A stretch of DNA of 64,000 nucleotides from Pirellulales bacterium (GCA_036499395.1 DASYDW010000095.1:1-64000), one strand, 5' to 3'. Positions 53,499 through 63,724 are shown, counted from the first letter of the stretch. Program-made: numbers and translations. Notes: generated from the letters alone by a model not told the origin.

Positions 53499-54347
53499 GT
53501 GCCCCGATCCGTCCTGCAAGAAGTCTGCGCTTTACTCGGCCAGGCCGTGGCCGGCAATCCCACGCAATACATGATGGAAAAGCTGTTCGTCCATCATGGG
53601 CTCGACTGGCGTTATTTGACGCTGGAAGTGACGCCCGAGGATTTGGGGGATGCCATTCGCGGCATCCGCGCCCTTGGCTTCCGCGGCGCAAATATTACCA
53701 AGCCGCACAAAGTGCCGGTGCTCGCGCATCTCGACCGGCTGAGCGACGCGGCCGCACTGATCGGCGCGGTCAACTGCATCGTCCGCGAGGACGATAAGCT
53801 GGTCGGCGAAAACACCGACGGCAAAGGCTTTCTGCAATCGTTGCGCGGCGTGATCGATCCGGCCGGAAAACGGATCGTGCTGCTAGGTGCCGGTGGTGCG
53901 GCCCGGGCGATCGCCGTGGAGTTGGCGCTGGCTGGCGCCGCCACGATCACGGTGGTCAATCGTTCGATCGAGCGCGGGCAATCGCTGGTCGATCGTTTGA
54001 ACGAAAAGACTTCGACGCCCGCTGCGCTGATCAACTGGCAGGGCGATTACCACGTGAACTCCGAAACGGATGTGCTGGTCAATGCCACGTCGATCGGCCT
54101 GAACGACGAATCGGCCAAAGTGCCGGTGAAACTGGATGGCGCGCCGCGCCACCTGGTCGTGGCGGACGTCATTGCGAGTCCGCCCGTCACGCGATTGGTG
54201 CGCAAGAGCCAGCAGGCGGGCTTCAAGACGCTCGACGGTGTCGGCATGATCGTCAATCAGGGAGCGATCGGCTTCAAGCTGTGGACCGGTATCGACGCGG
54301 ACGTGCAAGTGATGCGCGACGCGGCCGAAGAGTTTGTCGAAACGTAG
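53499..54347 (+). CDS. aroE: Shikimate dehydrogenase-like protein (AroE family)
   Basis: A 282-residue protein. Catalytic Lys71 in NITKPHK and Asp107 in ENTDGKGF are present; the NADP fold follows (IVLLGAGGAARAIAVELALAG, VNRSIERGQ), with NATSIGLN near residue 192. The N-terminal substrate domain is atypical: the usual SxS shikimate motif is replaced by GNPTQYMMEKLF, so the substrate may be quinate or another compound. The start is a GTG without a strong ribosome binding site. Confidence 0.8.
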   Translation: MPRSVLQEVCALLGQAVAGNPTQYMMEKLFVHHGLDWRYLTLEVTPEDLGDAIRGIRALGFRGANITKPHKVPVLAHLDRLSDAAALIGAVNCIVREDDKLVGENTDGKGFLQSLRGVIDPAGKRIVLLGAGGAARAIAVELALAGAATITVVNRSIERGQSLVDRLNEKTSTPAALINWQGDYHVNSETDVLVNATSIGLNDESAKVPVKLDGAPRHLVVADVIASPPVTRLVRKSQQAGFKTLDGVGMIVNQGAIGFKLWTGIDADVQVMRDAAEEFVET

Positions 54348-54536
54348 GGTGTGCGGGCCGGGTGTGGGCAGACGTGCCAATGTTTCCCCGCGGGCGGGTG
54401 CAGTTTGGGGATGCAGCGTCTGGTTCGCTTGCAGCAGGCGAACCCAGCGTACCCCTTGGAGAGACTCGGCCGGCCCGGTCTAATCGGTGCTACATGGTAG
54501 TGACCTCGTAGTAGCCCGACAGGATATCGACGCATC

Positions 54537-56105
54537 GTGACTGTACGCACCCGCTTTGCTCCCAGCCCGACCGGATACTTGCACATTGGCGGGGTGCGCA
54601 CCGCGCTCTTCAATTGGCTGTTCACGCGCCGGCAAGGCGGCCAGTTTCTGCTGCGGATTGACGACACCGATCAGCAGCGCAACGTCGAAACGGCGCTCGC
54701 CCCCATTTTGCACGGCTTCAAGTGGCTGGGCATCGACTGGGACGAAGGGCCGGACATCGGCGGTCCGCATGGCCCGTACTATCAATCGCAGCGCCTTTCG
54801 CATTATCAGCAGGCGGTCGATCGGCTGCTGGCCTCGGGGCATGCCTATCACGACTACGCCCGACCCGAAGAGATTGCCGCGGAGCGGGAAGTGGCTGAGC
54901 GCGAGAAACGCCCGTTTCTTTACAGCCGGACCTGGATGGCCGAGTCGGCCGCGGAGCGCGTCCGCTTTGACAATGAAGGGCGCTCGGCCGTGGTGCGGCT
55001 GAAGATGCCCCGCGCGGGGACGCTGGTGATCGACGACAAGATTCGCGGTCAGGTCGAGTTCGAATGGGCGCGCGAGCAGGATCACGTCATTCAGCGCACC
55101 GACGGCACCTGCCTGTACCACCTGGCCAGCGTCGTCGACGATCACGATTTCGAAATCTCGCACGTGATTCGTGCCGAGGAGCATCTATCGAATACGCCGC
55201 GGCAGATTTTCATACTCGAATCGCTGGGCTATCCGCGTCCGGTGTATGCCCACCTACCTTACGTGGCCGAGCCGGGAAGCAAGACGAAGCTCAGCAAGCG
55301 CAAGCTGGACAAGTATCTGAAGAATCGAGACTTCGCGCAGATTTATGAACATGGCCGAGCGATCGCCACGGCGTTGGGGCTCGCCCCCTCGGCCGAGACG
55401 TTCAATCCCGTAATCGTCGACTTCTACGAGCAGGTCGGCTACTTGCCTGACGCGATCATGAACTACCTGGTCCTGTTGGGCTGGTCGCTCGATGAGCGGA
55501 CAGAGTTCTTCACGCGCCAGGAGATGGTCGCTAACTTTTCGCTCGAGCGCGTGAACAAGGCCCCGGCCAGTTTCGACCCGAAAAAGCTGTGGTCGTTCCA
55601 GGACCACTACATGCAAGAGTTGTCGGTCGAAAAGAAAGCCGAGATGACGCTGCCGTATTTAGAGAAGGCCGGCATCGTGGCCACGCCAGCATCGGCCGAG
55701 GTGCAAAATCGTTTGCGCCAAGTAATCACCGCGGCGGGCGATCGCTTGAAAGTCGCCGGCGACATCCTCGATTTCAGCGACTTCTTCCTGCCTGACGACC
55801 AGTTGCGTTACGACGAAGCGGCGTTCGAAAAGCAATTACGCGACGAAGAAGCGGCCGCGCGCCTGGCCCGCTTTCGCGACCGGTTGGCCAAGGCTGAGGG
55901 CTTCGACCCGGCCGCGCTCGAAAAAACTCTGCAGCAGTTCGTGACCGACGAGGAAATCGGCGTTGGCAAAATCATCCACGCGATCCGTGTCGCGGTCACG
56001 GGCAAGGCCGTGGGCTTTGGCCTGTTCGAAACGTTGGCCCACCTGGGCCGCGAAACATCAATCGCCCGCATCGATCGGGCACTGGCCCGACGCGCGTCGT
56101 CGTAG
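54537..56105 (+). CDS. gltX: Glutamyl-tRNA synthetase
   Basis: A 522-residue class I aminoacyl-tRNA synthetase. The HIGH-type motif is in RFAPSPTGYLHIGGVRTALF (residues 6-25) and the KMSKS-type motif in KTKLSKRKLDKY (about residue 245). The typical YDRLCR region is changed (YYQSQRLSHYQQAVDRLL), and the anticodon-binding helical domain covers about 340-522. Full length. The start is GTG. A dispersed repeat follows the stop. Confidence 0.95.
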   Translation: MTVRTRFAPSPTGYLHIGGVRTALFNWLFTRRQGGQFLLRIDDTDQQRNVETALAPILHGFKWLGIDWDEGPDIGGPHGPYYQSQRLSHYQQAVDRLLASGHAYHDYARPEEIAAEREVAEREKRPFLYSRTWMAESAAERVRFDNEGRSAVVRLKMPRAGTLVIDDKIRGQVEFEWAREQDHVIQRTDGTCLYHLASVVDDHDFEISHVIRAEEHLSNTPRQIFILESLGYPRPVYAHLPYVAEPGSKTKLSKRKLDKYLKNRDFAQIYEHGRAIATALGLAPSAETFNPVIVDFYEQVGYLPDAIMNYLVLLGWSLDERTEFFTRQEMVANFSLERVNKAPASFDPKKLWSFQDHYMQELSVEKKAEMTLPYLEKAGIVATPASAEVQNRLRQVITAAGDRLKVAGDILDFSDFFLPDDQLRYDEAAFEKQLRDEEAAARLARFRDRLAKAEGFDPAALEKTLQQFVTDEEIGVGKIIHAIRVAVTGKAVGFGLFETLAHLGRETSIARIDRALARRASS

Positions 56106-56123
56106 TCGTTGTCGCTAAGAGAT

Positions 56124-56232
56124 TAGCCACCGAGTTCACCGAGGACACAGAGAGAAGAAATACGACAAGCCAGGTTGAACGTCTCAGTGTCCCAGCTTCT
56201 CCGTGCCCCAGTGTCTCCGTGCCTTCGTGGTG
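56124..56232. repeat. Dispersed inverted repeat (copy C)
   Basis: Left arm TAGCCACCGAGTTCACCGAG and right arm CCGTGCCTTCGTGGTGA, separated by about 60 bp. It belongs to the family at 6198-6355 and 38831-38914 and lies between converging gltX and the oxidoreductase gene. Confidence 0.72.
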
Positions 56233-56236
56233 AAAT

Positions 56237-57340
56237 CTAGCCGAGCATCGCCAGGGCGTTTTGGCGGTTTGCCAGTGGCATTTTCACCGGGCCTTGTTCG
56301 CGATGCGAGGCGAAGACGGCCATGATCATTTCGATCGTCGCGCGGGCGTCGTACATACCGCATTTCGGCTCGCGGTTTTCGCGGATCGCGTCGAGCAAGT
56401 CGAGCACGGCCACTTTATTGCCCGCCAGGGCGCTGCCATCGGTCAAAGGCTCCGGCTCTCCGAGGCCTGCGCTCGACACGTCTTGCCACTGCTTGCCACT
56501 GCGTCCCGGCGACCAATTGGGATCGTCCAGGTATTTCACGTTCGGCAGGTAACCGGTATCGATTTCGATCAAGCCGGCCGTGCCGCAAATCACGAGGCCG
56601 AATCGCGACGATTTCCCTCCGCCGCGGACCGAATTGAAATAGGCCGTGATGCCGTCCGGCATTCCGTACATGGCGCGGACATTATCTCCGGCCAAGGGGC
56701 CGAGGCCTTCGGGCCCATCTTTCACGTCTGCTCGCGTCACTGAGTGCCCCTCGGATAACAGCGTGCCGAAGCACCATGTTGGGTCGCCGCCAAAGGTGCG
56801 AATCAGGTTCATAATGTGTGAACCGAGAACGAATAGATCTTCGCCGCCGCCGCGCTGGTCGTCCTTGCCTCGCCCTCGCAATTCGAGCACGCGACCGATG
56901 CGACCATCGGCAATCATGCCGCGGATAATATCGATCTTCGGGCTATAACGAGTCTGGTGCGCAATCGCGAGTTTGGTATGAGTGCGTTCGCAAGCCGCGA
57001 CAATTTCGTCCGCTTCAGCCGGTGAGCGACAGAACGGCTTCTCCATGAAAATGTGGATGCCGCGTTCCGCCGCGGCCACTGTCATGTCGCGATGCTGATC
57101 AACCCAGCGCGGCGCGATCGCGACGACGTCGGGCTTGATCTCGTCGAGCATTTGCCGGTAATCGGCAAAGGCGTGTTCGATGTTCAATCGCTTGGCTGCC
57201 GCGGCCAGGCCCATGCGATCGTCATCGGCCACGGCCACGACTTGCGTTTCCGGCACCTCGGCCCACACGGTATCGATTGCATGACCGTAATCGCCCCGGC
57301 CGGTGCGCCCAATCACTGCGACGCGTAATGGTGTGGCCAT
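56237..57340 (-). CDS. Gfo/Idh/MocA family oxidoreductase
   Basis: A 367-residue NAD(P)-dependent enzyme. The Rossmann opening VAVIGRTGRGDYGHAI is followed by the motif MEKPFCRSPAEADEI, where EKP is at residues 100-102, and by the C-terminal substrate domain (IGRVLELRGRGKDDQRGGGE). Substrate is probably a sugar or inositol-like compound; not identified. No signal peptide. It is downstream of the deacylase and sulfatase genes on the same strand. Confidence 0.92.
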   Translation of the reverse strand: MATPLRVAVIGRTGRGDYGHAIDTVWAEVPETQVVAVADDDRMGLAAAAKRLNIEHAFADYRQMLDEIKPDVVAIAPRWVDQHRDMTVAAAERGIHIFMEKPFCRSPAEADEIVAACERTHTKLAIAHQTRYSPKIDIIRGMIADGRIGRVLELRGRGKDDQRGGGEDLFVLGSHIMNLIRTFGGDPTWCFGTLLSEGHSVTRADVKDGPEGLGPLAGDNVRAMYGMPDGITAYFNSVRGGGKSSRFGLVICGTAGLIEIDTGYLPNVKYLDDPNWSPGRSGKQWQDVSSAGLGEPEPLTDGSALAGNKVAVLDLLDAIRENREPKCGMYDARATIEMIMAVFASHREQGPVKMPLANRQNALAMLG

Positions 57341-57361
57341 GCGAATCTCCTCAGCGGGCTG

Positions 57362-58387
57362 TTAGCGGTTCAGACTATGTGCATCGACATCATGTCCGAT
57401 GCACGCGACACAATCGCCCTGCGCGACGAGCGATGGTCCGCGCGCGGCGAGCAACACACCGGCCGTGGGAGCTTGGATCGGAACGGGCGAGCGTTCGGGG
57501 CGTTCGAGAAAATGAATCTGCCCTACCAATTCGCCGGCCGCCACGTCGCGCCCCAGGTCGACGATGTTTTCATAAATGCCTGATTCGGGGGCGAAGCGAT
57601 AGTCTTCACGATCTAGCGCCTGCACCCAGCGCGTGGGGGGCAGTCCGAGATCGGCGCGCGTTTCGACCCGGCCGGCCAGCAGGCCGAAGTTCCGCAGCAC
57701 ATTGCGCAACCCACGTTGCGTTGTGCGATGCACCGCTGCGGTGACATTTTCGGTTCCGCCCATTTCGGTCGTGATGACGATCTTGCCTTGTCGTTCGGCT
57801 TCGACGGGCAGCAGACCGGTACCCGCGATGTCGGCGTACAGAAACGAAAAGTCGGTGTTGAAGGCGGTGGTGCCGGCCATCATCTCGCGACGCTGCACAA
57901 GATCGGGAACCAGGTGCATGTGCGCACAAGGATAAAAGTCGAGGCTGCGACCGCCGGTGTGCAGATCGACGACGATATCGGCCAACGGGAACAGCACGTT
58001 CGTTAGATAGTGCGCGATGATCTCAGTGACCGTGCCGTCAGCGCGGCCGGGAAATGCACGATTCAGATTCTTGCCATCTAGCGGCGAGAGACGCGTGGCA
58101 GCTTTGGCCGCGGGCATGTTGATCGCAGGGATCAGGATCAGCCGGCCATGTACGTCCGCGGGCTCAAGTTCGCGCACCAGTCGCATGATCGCGACCTGGC
58201 CTGGATATTCGTCGCCGTGGTTGCCGGCCATGACCAGCGCCGTGCGTCCGACGGTGCCGTTGATGACCGTGCAAGGGATCAACAGATTCGCCCAGCCGGC
58301 CATGTTGTATGAATACGGCACGCACAAGTGGCCGTGCTGCTTGCCGGGGCGATCGAAATCGACGGTAGCGTGAATGGGGCTATCCAT
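57362..58387 (-). CDS. Succinylglutamate desuccinylase/aspartoacylase family deacylase
   Basis: A 341-residue zinc carboxypeptidase-like protein. The zinc ligands are His57 and Glu60 (GNHGDEYPGQ) and His143 (DLHTGG), and the catalytic Glu may be in TTEMGGTENV. The C-terminus is a small beta-domain (PTAGVLLAARGPSLVAQGDC). Relatives remove N-acyl groups from amino acids such as acetyl-diaminobutyrate (DoeB). The substrate here is unknown. Confidence 0.9.
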   Translation of the reverse strand: MDSPIHATVDFDRPGKQHGHLCVPYSYNMAGWANLLIPCTVINGTVGRTALVMAGNHGDEYPGQVAIMRLVRELEPADVHGRLILIPAINMPAAKAATRLSPLDGKNLNRAFPGRADGTVTEIIAHYLTNVLFPLADIVVDLHTGGRSLDFYPCAHMHLVPDLVQRREMMAGTTAFNTDFSFLYADIAGTGLLPVEAERQGKIVITTEMGGTENVTAAVHRTTQRGLRNVLRNFGLLAGRVETRADLGLPPTRWVQALDREDYRFAPESGIYENIVDLGRDVAAGELVGQIHFLERPERSPVPIQAPTAGVLLAARGPSLVAQGDCVACIGHDVDAHSLNR

Positions 58388-58399
58388 AAGAGCCTTTTA

Positions 58400-60010
58400 T
58401 TAATTGTTCTTGTCGCTGCGCGGGGGCGCGGCGGAAGTTCTCATTTCTTCGACCGGCGGCAGGCAGCGAGCGAGGATCGCGTCGGCATCGGCATTTGATG
58501 CAAGTTCACGAGCACCTGGCGTGACATCGCGCATGTGCTGGGCGAGCTTATCGGTTAACTCGGCGACCCGCGAGGCTTGCTCAGGAAGCGCGGCGAGATT
58601 CACAAGCTCGTCAGGATCGTTTTGCACGTCGAACAGTCGGACGGTCTTGCCGGGCAGGGGCCGGCCTGATGTGTAACCATCCTGGCGCTCGCGTCGGCCG
58701 GTCGAGTAGACCAGCTTCCAACGAACGGTACGAATCGCGGCTTCTTCGTTCTCAGCATATTCGACGAAGACGCAGTCGCGATGTTGTTCGTTCGTGCCAT
58801 CGAGCACGCCGGCCAACGAACGTCCTTCGACGGTCGTCGGTTTGTCGATGCCGCAGAGATCGAGCACGGTTGGCACTACATCGATCAGCTCGACGAGCGC
58901 CGGCGAGACGGCTCCGGCGGGAACGCGCGCGGGGAGGCGCATGACCAGCGGCACGCGAATCGCCGGTTCGAAGCTGCAATGTTTTTCGAAGCGGCCGTGC
59001 TGCCCCAGCATATACCCATGATCGCCGGTGTAGATAACCAGCGTGTCATCGCCGTGCCCCGCGGCGGACAGTGCGTCGAGCACGCGGCCGACATTCTTGT
59101 CCAGGAATTCGACCGACGTGTAATAGGCCGCGGCGATGCCCTGCTTTTCGCTGGTCGTGAGGTCGCGGAAGATGGCCGGTATCTGCGCGTCATCTTCTGG
59201 GGCCGCCTTGTAGACCGGCATCTGCGTGGGATCGATGCGGTCGCGGAACTCAACAGGGAAATGAAACGGCGAATGCGGCTCGTAGAAGCTGACCATCAGG
59301 AAGAAAGGTTTGTTGCTGCGGGCATCGCTTTCCGCGAGTTCGCGAGCCGCCGTGTCGGCGAAGAACGTGCCGGCCATGTCGGCCTCGTGCGCCGCATACG
59401 GACGGCAAAAACTATTCAGCCAAACGCGGGCCGGATCATGGAACGGTTTCCATTGTGGCAGCAGCTCGACGTCCGTTGGCAGCGGTTCGCGCTCTTGCAT
59501 GGCTAGCCAGCGCCCGTATTCCGGCATGTCAATGCGCTTTTCGAATCCGTGTGCCAGCGCACTATTGAAATGCATCTTGCCGATACCGCAGGTGCGATAG
59601 CCGGCTTCGCGCAGCATCTCGGGCAACGTCACTGCGCTTTCCGAGAGTGGCGTCTTCAAGACCGTTACGCCGACGCGGTGTGGGTATCGGCCGGTGAGAA
59701 ACGATTGTCGCGAAGCGGTGCAAACCGGCGCATTGCAGTAGGCATGCGAGAACCGCGTTCCTTCGGCGGCCAATTGGTCGAGCCGCGGAGTGCGTACCTG
59801 CCGATTGCCGTCGGCGCCGAAGACGTACGCAGCATGATCGTCCGCGCAAATCCATAGGACGTTGGGACGCGTGGCGCCGCGGGTAAGCGAGCAAAAAGAG
59901 ATGCCAAGAAACACGGCCGCCATCAGCACGGTCCTGGGACGTGCGAAACCACGAGGTCTTCGCGGGTGCAGCGGGCAAGTGAGAAATCTCTTTCGATTCG
60001 ATGCCGTCAT
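58400..60010 (-). CDS. Sulfatase (formylglycine-dependent)
   Basis: A 536-residue exported enzyme. An N-terminal membrane or signal segment lies at about 27-45. The metal-binding start is RPNVLWICADDHA; the formylglycine cysteine is Cys97 in CTASRQSFLTGRYP, the canonical C-x-A-x-R signature. HSPF and GDHGYMLGQHGRFEK give further metal and substrate ligands. Planctomycetes use such enzymes on sulfated polysaccharides. It is the first gene of the leftward group. Confidence 0.95.
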   Translation of the reverse strand: MTASNRKRFLTCPLHPRRPRGFARPRTVLMAAVFLGISFCSLTRGATRPNVLWICADDHAAYVFGADGNRQVRTPRLDQLAAEGTRFSHAYCNAPVCTASRQSFLTGRYPHRVGVTVLKTPLSESAVTLPEMLREAGYRTCGIGKMHFNSALAHGFEKRIDMPEYGRWLAMQEREPLPTDVELLPQWKPFHDPARVWLNSFCRPYAAHEADMAGTFFADTAARELAESDARSNKPFFLMVSFYEPHSPFHFPVEFRDRIDPTQMPVYKAAPEDDAQIPAIFRDLTTSEKQGIAAAYYTSVEFLDKNVGRVLDALSAAGHGDDTLVIYTGDHGYMLGQHGRFEKHCSFEPAIRVPLVMRLPARVPAGAVSPALVELIDVVPTVLDLCGIDKPTTVEGRSLAGVLDGTNEQHRDCVFVEYAENEEAAIRTVRWKLVYSTGRRERQDGYTSGRPLPGKTVRLFDVQNDPDELVNLAALPEQASRVAELTDKLAQHMRDVTPGARELASNADADAILARCLPPVEEMRTSAAPPRSDKNN

Positions 60011-60108
60011 GCCCCGATGATAGACTGGCGGAGCAGCGCGGGGGAGCCGATTGCCGCGCCCCCGGTCCGCGATTCTTTTCTCACGACACTACCAAGGTGG
60101 CGACGGCC

Positions 60109-60579
60109 ATGAATCTTGAAATGTTTTTCGGCGTGGCCAGCAATATCGCGCTGCCCGGCTGGTTGCTGCTGGTGCTGGCTCCGGGGTGGCGGTGGGGCAC
60201 GCAACGGATCGCGCCGTTTGTAATTCCGCTGATCCTGGCCCTGATGTACGCCTACTTGATGGTGACGAATCTTGCGAACGCCCAAGGGGATTTCGCCAGC
60301 CTGGCCGGCGTGCGCGGTTTGTTCGAGGTCGACGCGCTGCTGTTGGCCGGTTGGATTCATTATCTGGCCTTCGACCTGTTTATCGGCGCTTGGGAAGTTC
60401 GCGACGCGCGGCGATTGGGCATCCCGCACCTGTTGGTCGTCCCCTGCCTGATCTGCACGCTGATGCTCGGCCCGATCGGGCTGGCACTCTACTTCGCGCT
60501 GCGGGGGATTATGAAGCGGACCGTGTGGATCGACGATGGCGTACCGGCGATTGTTGTAGCGCCACCGGCGGCGAGCTGA
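60109..60579 (+). CDS. ABA4-like (DUF4281) membrane protein
   Basis: A 156-residue protein with four membrane segments (SNIALPGWLLLVLAPGW; IAPFVIPLILALMYAYLMV; WIHYLAFDLFIGAW; LLVVPCLICTLMLGPIGLAL). The pattern GWIHYLAFDLFIGAWEVRDA followed by GIPH matches the ABA4-like family. The ATG at 60109 is chosen; the upstream extension is not hydrophobic. Unknown function in bacteria. Confidence 0.85.
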   Translation: MNLEMFFGVASNIALPGWLLLVLAPGWRWGTQRIAPFVIPLILALMYAYLMVTNLANAQGDFASLAGVRGLFEVDALLLAGWIHYLAFDLFIGAWEVRDARRLGIPHLLVVPCLICTLMLGPIGLALYFALRGIMKRTVWIDDGVPAIVVAPPAAS

Positions 60580-60738
60580 CGGCCCGACACGAAACAAGTG
60601 AAATCAATCGATACGCGGATGTTACAGCGAGTAAGTGGGCGTATTACATTTCGCGAGAATTGCATTGACCGGCGCCCTGGCGACCCCTAATTTGCAGGGG
60701 TTCTGGATTCTTCGGGATCGATCGATCGGGAGGGGGCC

Positions 60739-61935
60739 ATGCGAGGCAAATCTTGCCGCTCGCGCACATTTCGGTTCGAGACGTTGGAACGCCGCGCGCT
60801 ATTGGCGGGCGACGTGACCGTGACGGTCACGAATCACAACGTGCTGATTCAGAGCGATAATCAAGACGATACCGTCGTGATTCAGGGAACGAACAACGGC
60901 GGGATCGAAATCACGAGCTACGACGGCACCACGATCAATGGGCAAAACGTGCCGTTTGACATCCCCAGCGTTAACAACCTGACCATCAAAATGGGAGACG
61001 GTAACGACCACGTCGCGCTGGCGAGTCCGATTGTGCCTACGTTTATTATCGGCGGAGGAATACCATCGCAGCCTCTGCAGCAGCCGATTGACATTCAGGG
61101 AAATCTGTCGATTTCGATGGGCAAGGGGACCGATAGTGTCGACGTCGATTACGCCGATATTTCCTGGGGGATGACGGTCGGGTTGGGCAGCGGCAATAGC
61201 TCCGTCAACGTGTACAACACGACCGTCAATAAGAATGTCGACATTCGCGGCGGCAACGGAAACGACTCGATCAACCTGTCGGGAACCCCGGTGATTTATT
61301 ATACGCGGGTGTCCCCTATGCCGCTGGCGACACCCGCCTCGATTATTGGGCTGGGGCCATTCCAGCCCACGCCCCCCAGCAACATCGTCACGCATGTGCA
61401 GATGGTATCGCTGGGTACGATCATTCATGGGAGTGTGTCGATCGCTCTCGGCAATGGCGGCGACTCGATCGGCCTGTCGCAATTGCGCGTCGACGGCAGC
61501 CTAATGATGACGACCGGGCAAGGGCGCGATGTGATTTCCCTCGGAGTCGCGCCCACCGTTTTTACGCCCGGGTCCGTCAACCTCATCGGCACACCTGCCA
61601 CGACGACAACACCATCCACCAATGTCACGATCGGTGGCGTGCTGTCGCTCTACACAGGGAACGGTGGCGACGATATCTCGATGGATTCGGTGCAGGCGAA
61701 GGGGATCGTACTGGTGACCGGCCAAGGGGCCGACACCGTCTCAGTGGCCAACGCCACGGCCGACGTGTTCTTCGCTTCGCTGGGTGGGGGCGACGACTCG
61801 CTCGACGTCGGCGGAGGGGGGGACAACATCGGCAGCTTCCTGGCCTTCGGGGGCGCCGGGAACGACACCTTCCTTAACGCCACGAGCAACAGCTTCAAGC
61901 ACAAGTCCCTCTTCCTGTTCGAGGAACTGGGCTGA
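60739..61935 (+). CDS. Surface protein with Gly/Asp calcium-type repeats
   Basis: A 398-residue protein. It starts with the planctomycete sorting signal (RSRTFRFETLERRALLAGDV). The body is a beta-solenoid-like array of Gly/Asn/Asp-rich turns (MGDGNDHVAL, GNGNDSINLS, GNGGDDISMD, GGGDDSLDVG, GGAGNDTFLN), resembling RTX-type calcium-binding repeats. Likely exported and calcium-bound at the cell surface. No enzymatic domain. Confidence 0.85.
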   Translation: MRGKSCRSRTFRFETLERRALLAGDVTVTVTNHNVLIQSDNQDDTVVIQGTNNGGIEITSYDGTTINGQNVPFDIPSVNNLTIKMGDGNDHVALASPIVPTFIIGGGIPSQPLQQPIDIQGNLSISMGKGTDSVDVDYADISWGMTVGLGSGNSSVNVYNTTVNKNVDIRGGNGNDSINLSGTPVIYYTRVSPMPLATPASIIGLGPFQPTPPSNIVTHVQMVSLGTIIHGSVSIALGNGGDSIGLSQLRVDGSLMMTTGQGRDVISLGVAPTVFTPGSVNLIGTPATTTTPSTNVTIGGVLSLYTGNGGDDISMDSVQAKGIVLVTGQGADTVSVANATADVFFASLGGGDDSLDVGGGGDNIGSFLAFGGAGNDTFLNATSNSFKHKSLFLFEELG

Positions 61936-62211
61936 TTCCGGCACCTGTCGTGCTCCGCGAACCGCGGGGGACGCGTGACTGGCAAACTGTTTGCTTCGTC
62001 TATCCGTGCCCGCTTATATTAGCGGGTTGAGGGGGCCGGGCGTCCGCGAGTGCGGCGCTGGGCCGATTTCACGTTTTGTCGCTGCTGCCGAGGGGCGGTT
62101 GCGACTCCCGCCACGGCGAGCCGAGACTTGCCGAACCGTGAACCGGCGAACCCCTGCCCCGCGCGTGCCAGCCTGCCTGTTGTTCGAATCACGCATTTTT
62201 CGAGGTCGCGG

Positions 62212-63657
62212 ATGAAACTCATGCGCCTGGTCCTCTTGAGCTTTCCGGCCGTGGCTTTGCTGTGGTGTACGCCGGCACGGGCCGAAGGTCCGAAGCCGGC
62301 CGAACGTCCGCCGGTCAGCTTCTATCGCGATATACGGCCGATCCTGCAGGACCGTTGCCAGGGATGCCATCAGCCTGCCAAGGCACTCGGCGGTCTAGCG
62401 CTGACGAGTTACGCCGCGCTGAAAAAAGGGGGCGAGAGCGAGCACCCGGGTGTCGTGCCAGGCAAGCCGGACGAGAGCGAGTTGCTGACGCAAATCCTGC
62501 CCAGCGGTCAGGAGCCGCCGGCCATGCCGAAGGGCGCGCCCGCGCTCAAACCGGACCAGGTCGAACTGGTGCGCCGCTGGATCACCGAAGGAGCCAAGGA
62601 CGATACGCCCGAGGCCACGGAGATCGCCGTCGATCGTGATCATCCGCCGACCTATGCCGCGCCGCCGGTATTGACTTCGCTCGATTTCTCGCCCGACAGT
62701 TCGCTGTTGGCGGTCTCCGGTTACCACGAGGTGCTGCTGCACAAGACCGACGCCGCGAGCGAAACGTCCGGTAGTATTGCCGCACGCCTGGTCGGCTTGT
62801 CGGAACGGATCGAATCGGCCCGCTTCTCGCCCGACGGTAAAAGTCTGGCCGTGACCGGCGGTTCGCCAGGACGTTTCGGCGAAGTACAGATTTGGGACGT
62901 GGCGACCGGCAAGCTCAAGTTATCGTCGTTGGTCACGTACGACACGATTTACGGCGCGAGCTGGTCTACGGACGGCACGAAGGTGGCCTTTGGATGTGCC
63001 GACAACACGTGCCGCGCGATCGAGGCGGCGACCGGCAAGCAGGTCTTCTTTCAAGGTGCCCACAGTGATTGGGTGCTCGATACGGTGTTCTCGGCCGATA
63101 GTTCACACCTGGTGAGCATTAGCCGCGACCGCTCGATGAAATTGAACGAAGTCGCTACAGAGCGCTTCGTCGACAATATTACCAGCATCACGCCCGGCGC
63201 GCTCAAAGGGGGCCTGATGACGATCGACCGCAACCCGAAGAACGACGAGCTGCTGGTCGGCGGCGCCGATGGCACGCCGAAGATTTACCAGATGCATCGT
63301 ACGAAGGCGCGGCAGATCGGCGACGATTTCAACTTGATTCGCGCCTTCGAGGCCATGCCGGGGCGCATCTTCTCGGTGCGCTTTAGCGCCGACGGCGCAC
63401 GAATCGTCGCCGGCAGCTCGAGCGACGGAGCAGGCGAAGTTCGCGTTTATAACGCGGCCGACGCGAAGCTTGTGTCGCGATTTGCCAGCGAACATGGGGC
63501 CGTGTACAGCGTGGCCTTTCGACCCGACGGTAAGGAAGTGGCCGTCGGCGGTTTTGACGGTATGGTGCGGATCTACGACCCCACGTCCGGCAGTATGTTG
63601 CGTGAGTTCATGCCGGTGCCGCTGGCGCCGGCCGCGGCACAACAGGCGGCACGATAA
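62212..63657 (+). CDS. Cytochrome c with WD40 repeats (planctomycete type)
   Basis: A 481-residue exported protein. A signal peptide (1-22) precedes a cytochrome c domain with haem motif CQGCHQ (about 44-48) and the second half MPKGAPALKPDQVELVRRWI, whose Met is a likely axial ligand. The C-terminal two-thirds form WD40/beta-propeller repeats (LDFSPDSSLLAVSG, IWDVATGKL, VYNAADAKL, IYDPTSGSM). This fusion is typical of planctomycetes. GAGG just before the ATG supports the start; the frame runs upstream without a signal peptide. Followed closely by another secreted gene. Confidence 0.93.
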   Translation: MKLMRLVLLSFPAVALLWCTPARAEGPKPAERPPVSFYRDIRPILQDRCQGCHQPAKALGGLALTSYAALKKGGESEHPGVVPGKPDESELLTQILPSGQEPPAMPKGAPALKPDQVELVRRWITEGAKDDTPEATEIAVDRDHPPTYAAPPVLTSLDFSPDSSLLAVSGYHEVLLHKTDAASETSGSIAARLVGLSERIESARFSPDGKSLAVTGGSPGRFGEVQIWDVATGKLKLSSLVTYDTIYGASWSTDGTKVAFGCADNTCRAIEAATGKQVFFQGAHSDWVLDTVFSADSSHLVSISRDRSMKLNEVATERFVDNITSITPGALKGGLMTIDRNPKNDELLVGGADGTPKIYQMHRTKARQIGDDFNLIRAFEAMPGRIFSVRFSADGARIVAGSSSDGAGEVRVYNAADAKLVSRFASEHGAVYSVAFRPDGKEVAVGGFDGMVRIYDPTSGSMLREFMPVPLAPAAAQQAAR

Positions 63658-63724
63658 GGCCCACGATTTGACAAGCCTGTGAACGAATATCAAACGATCA
63701 ATCACCACGAAGAGTTGATTCGCT

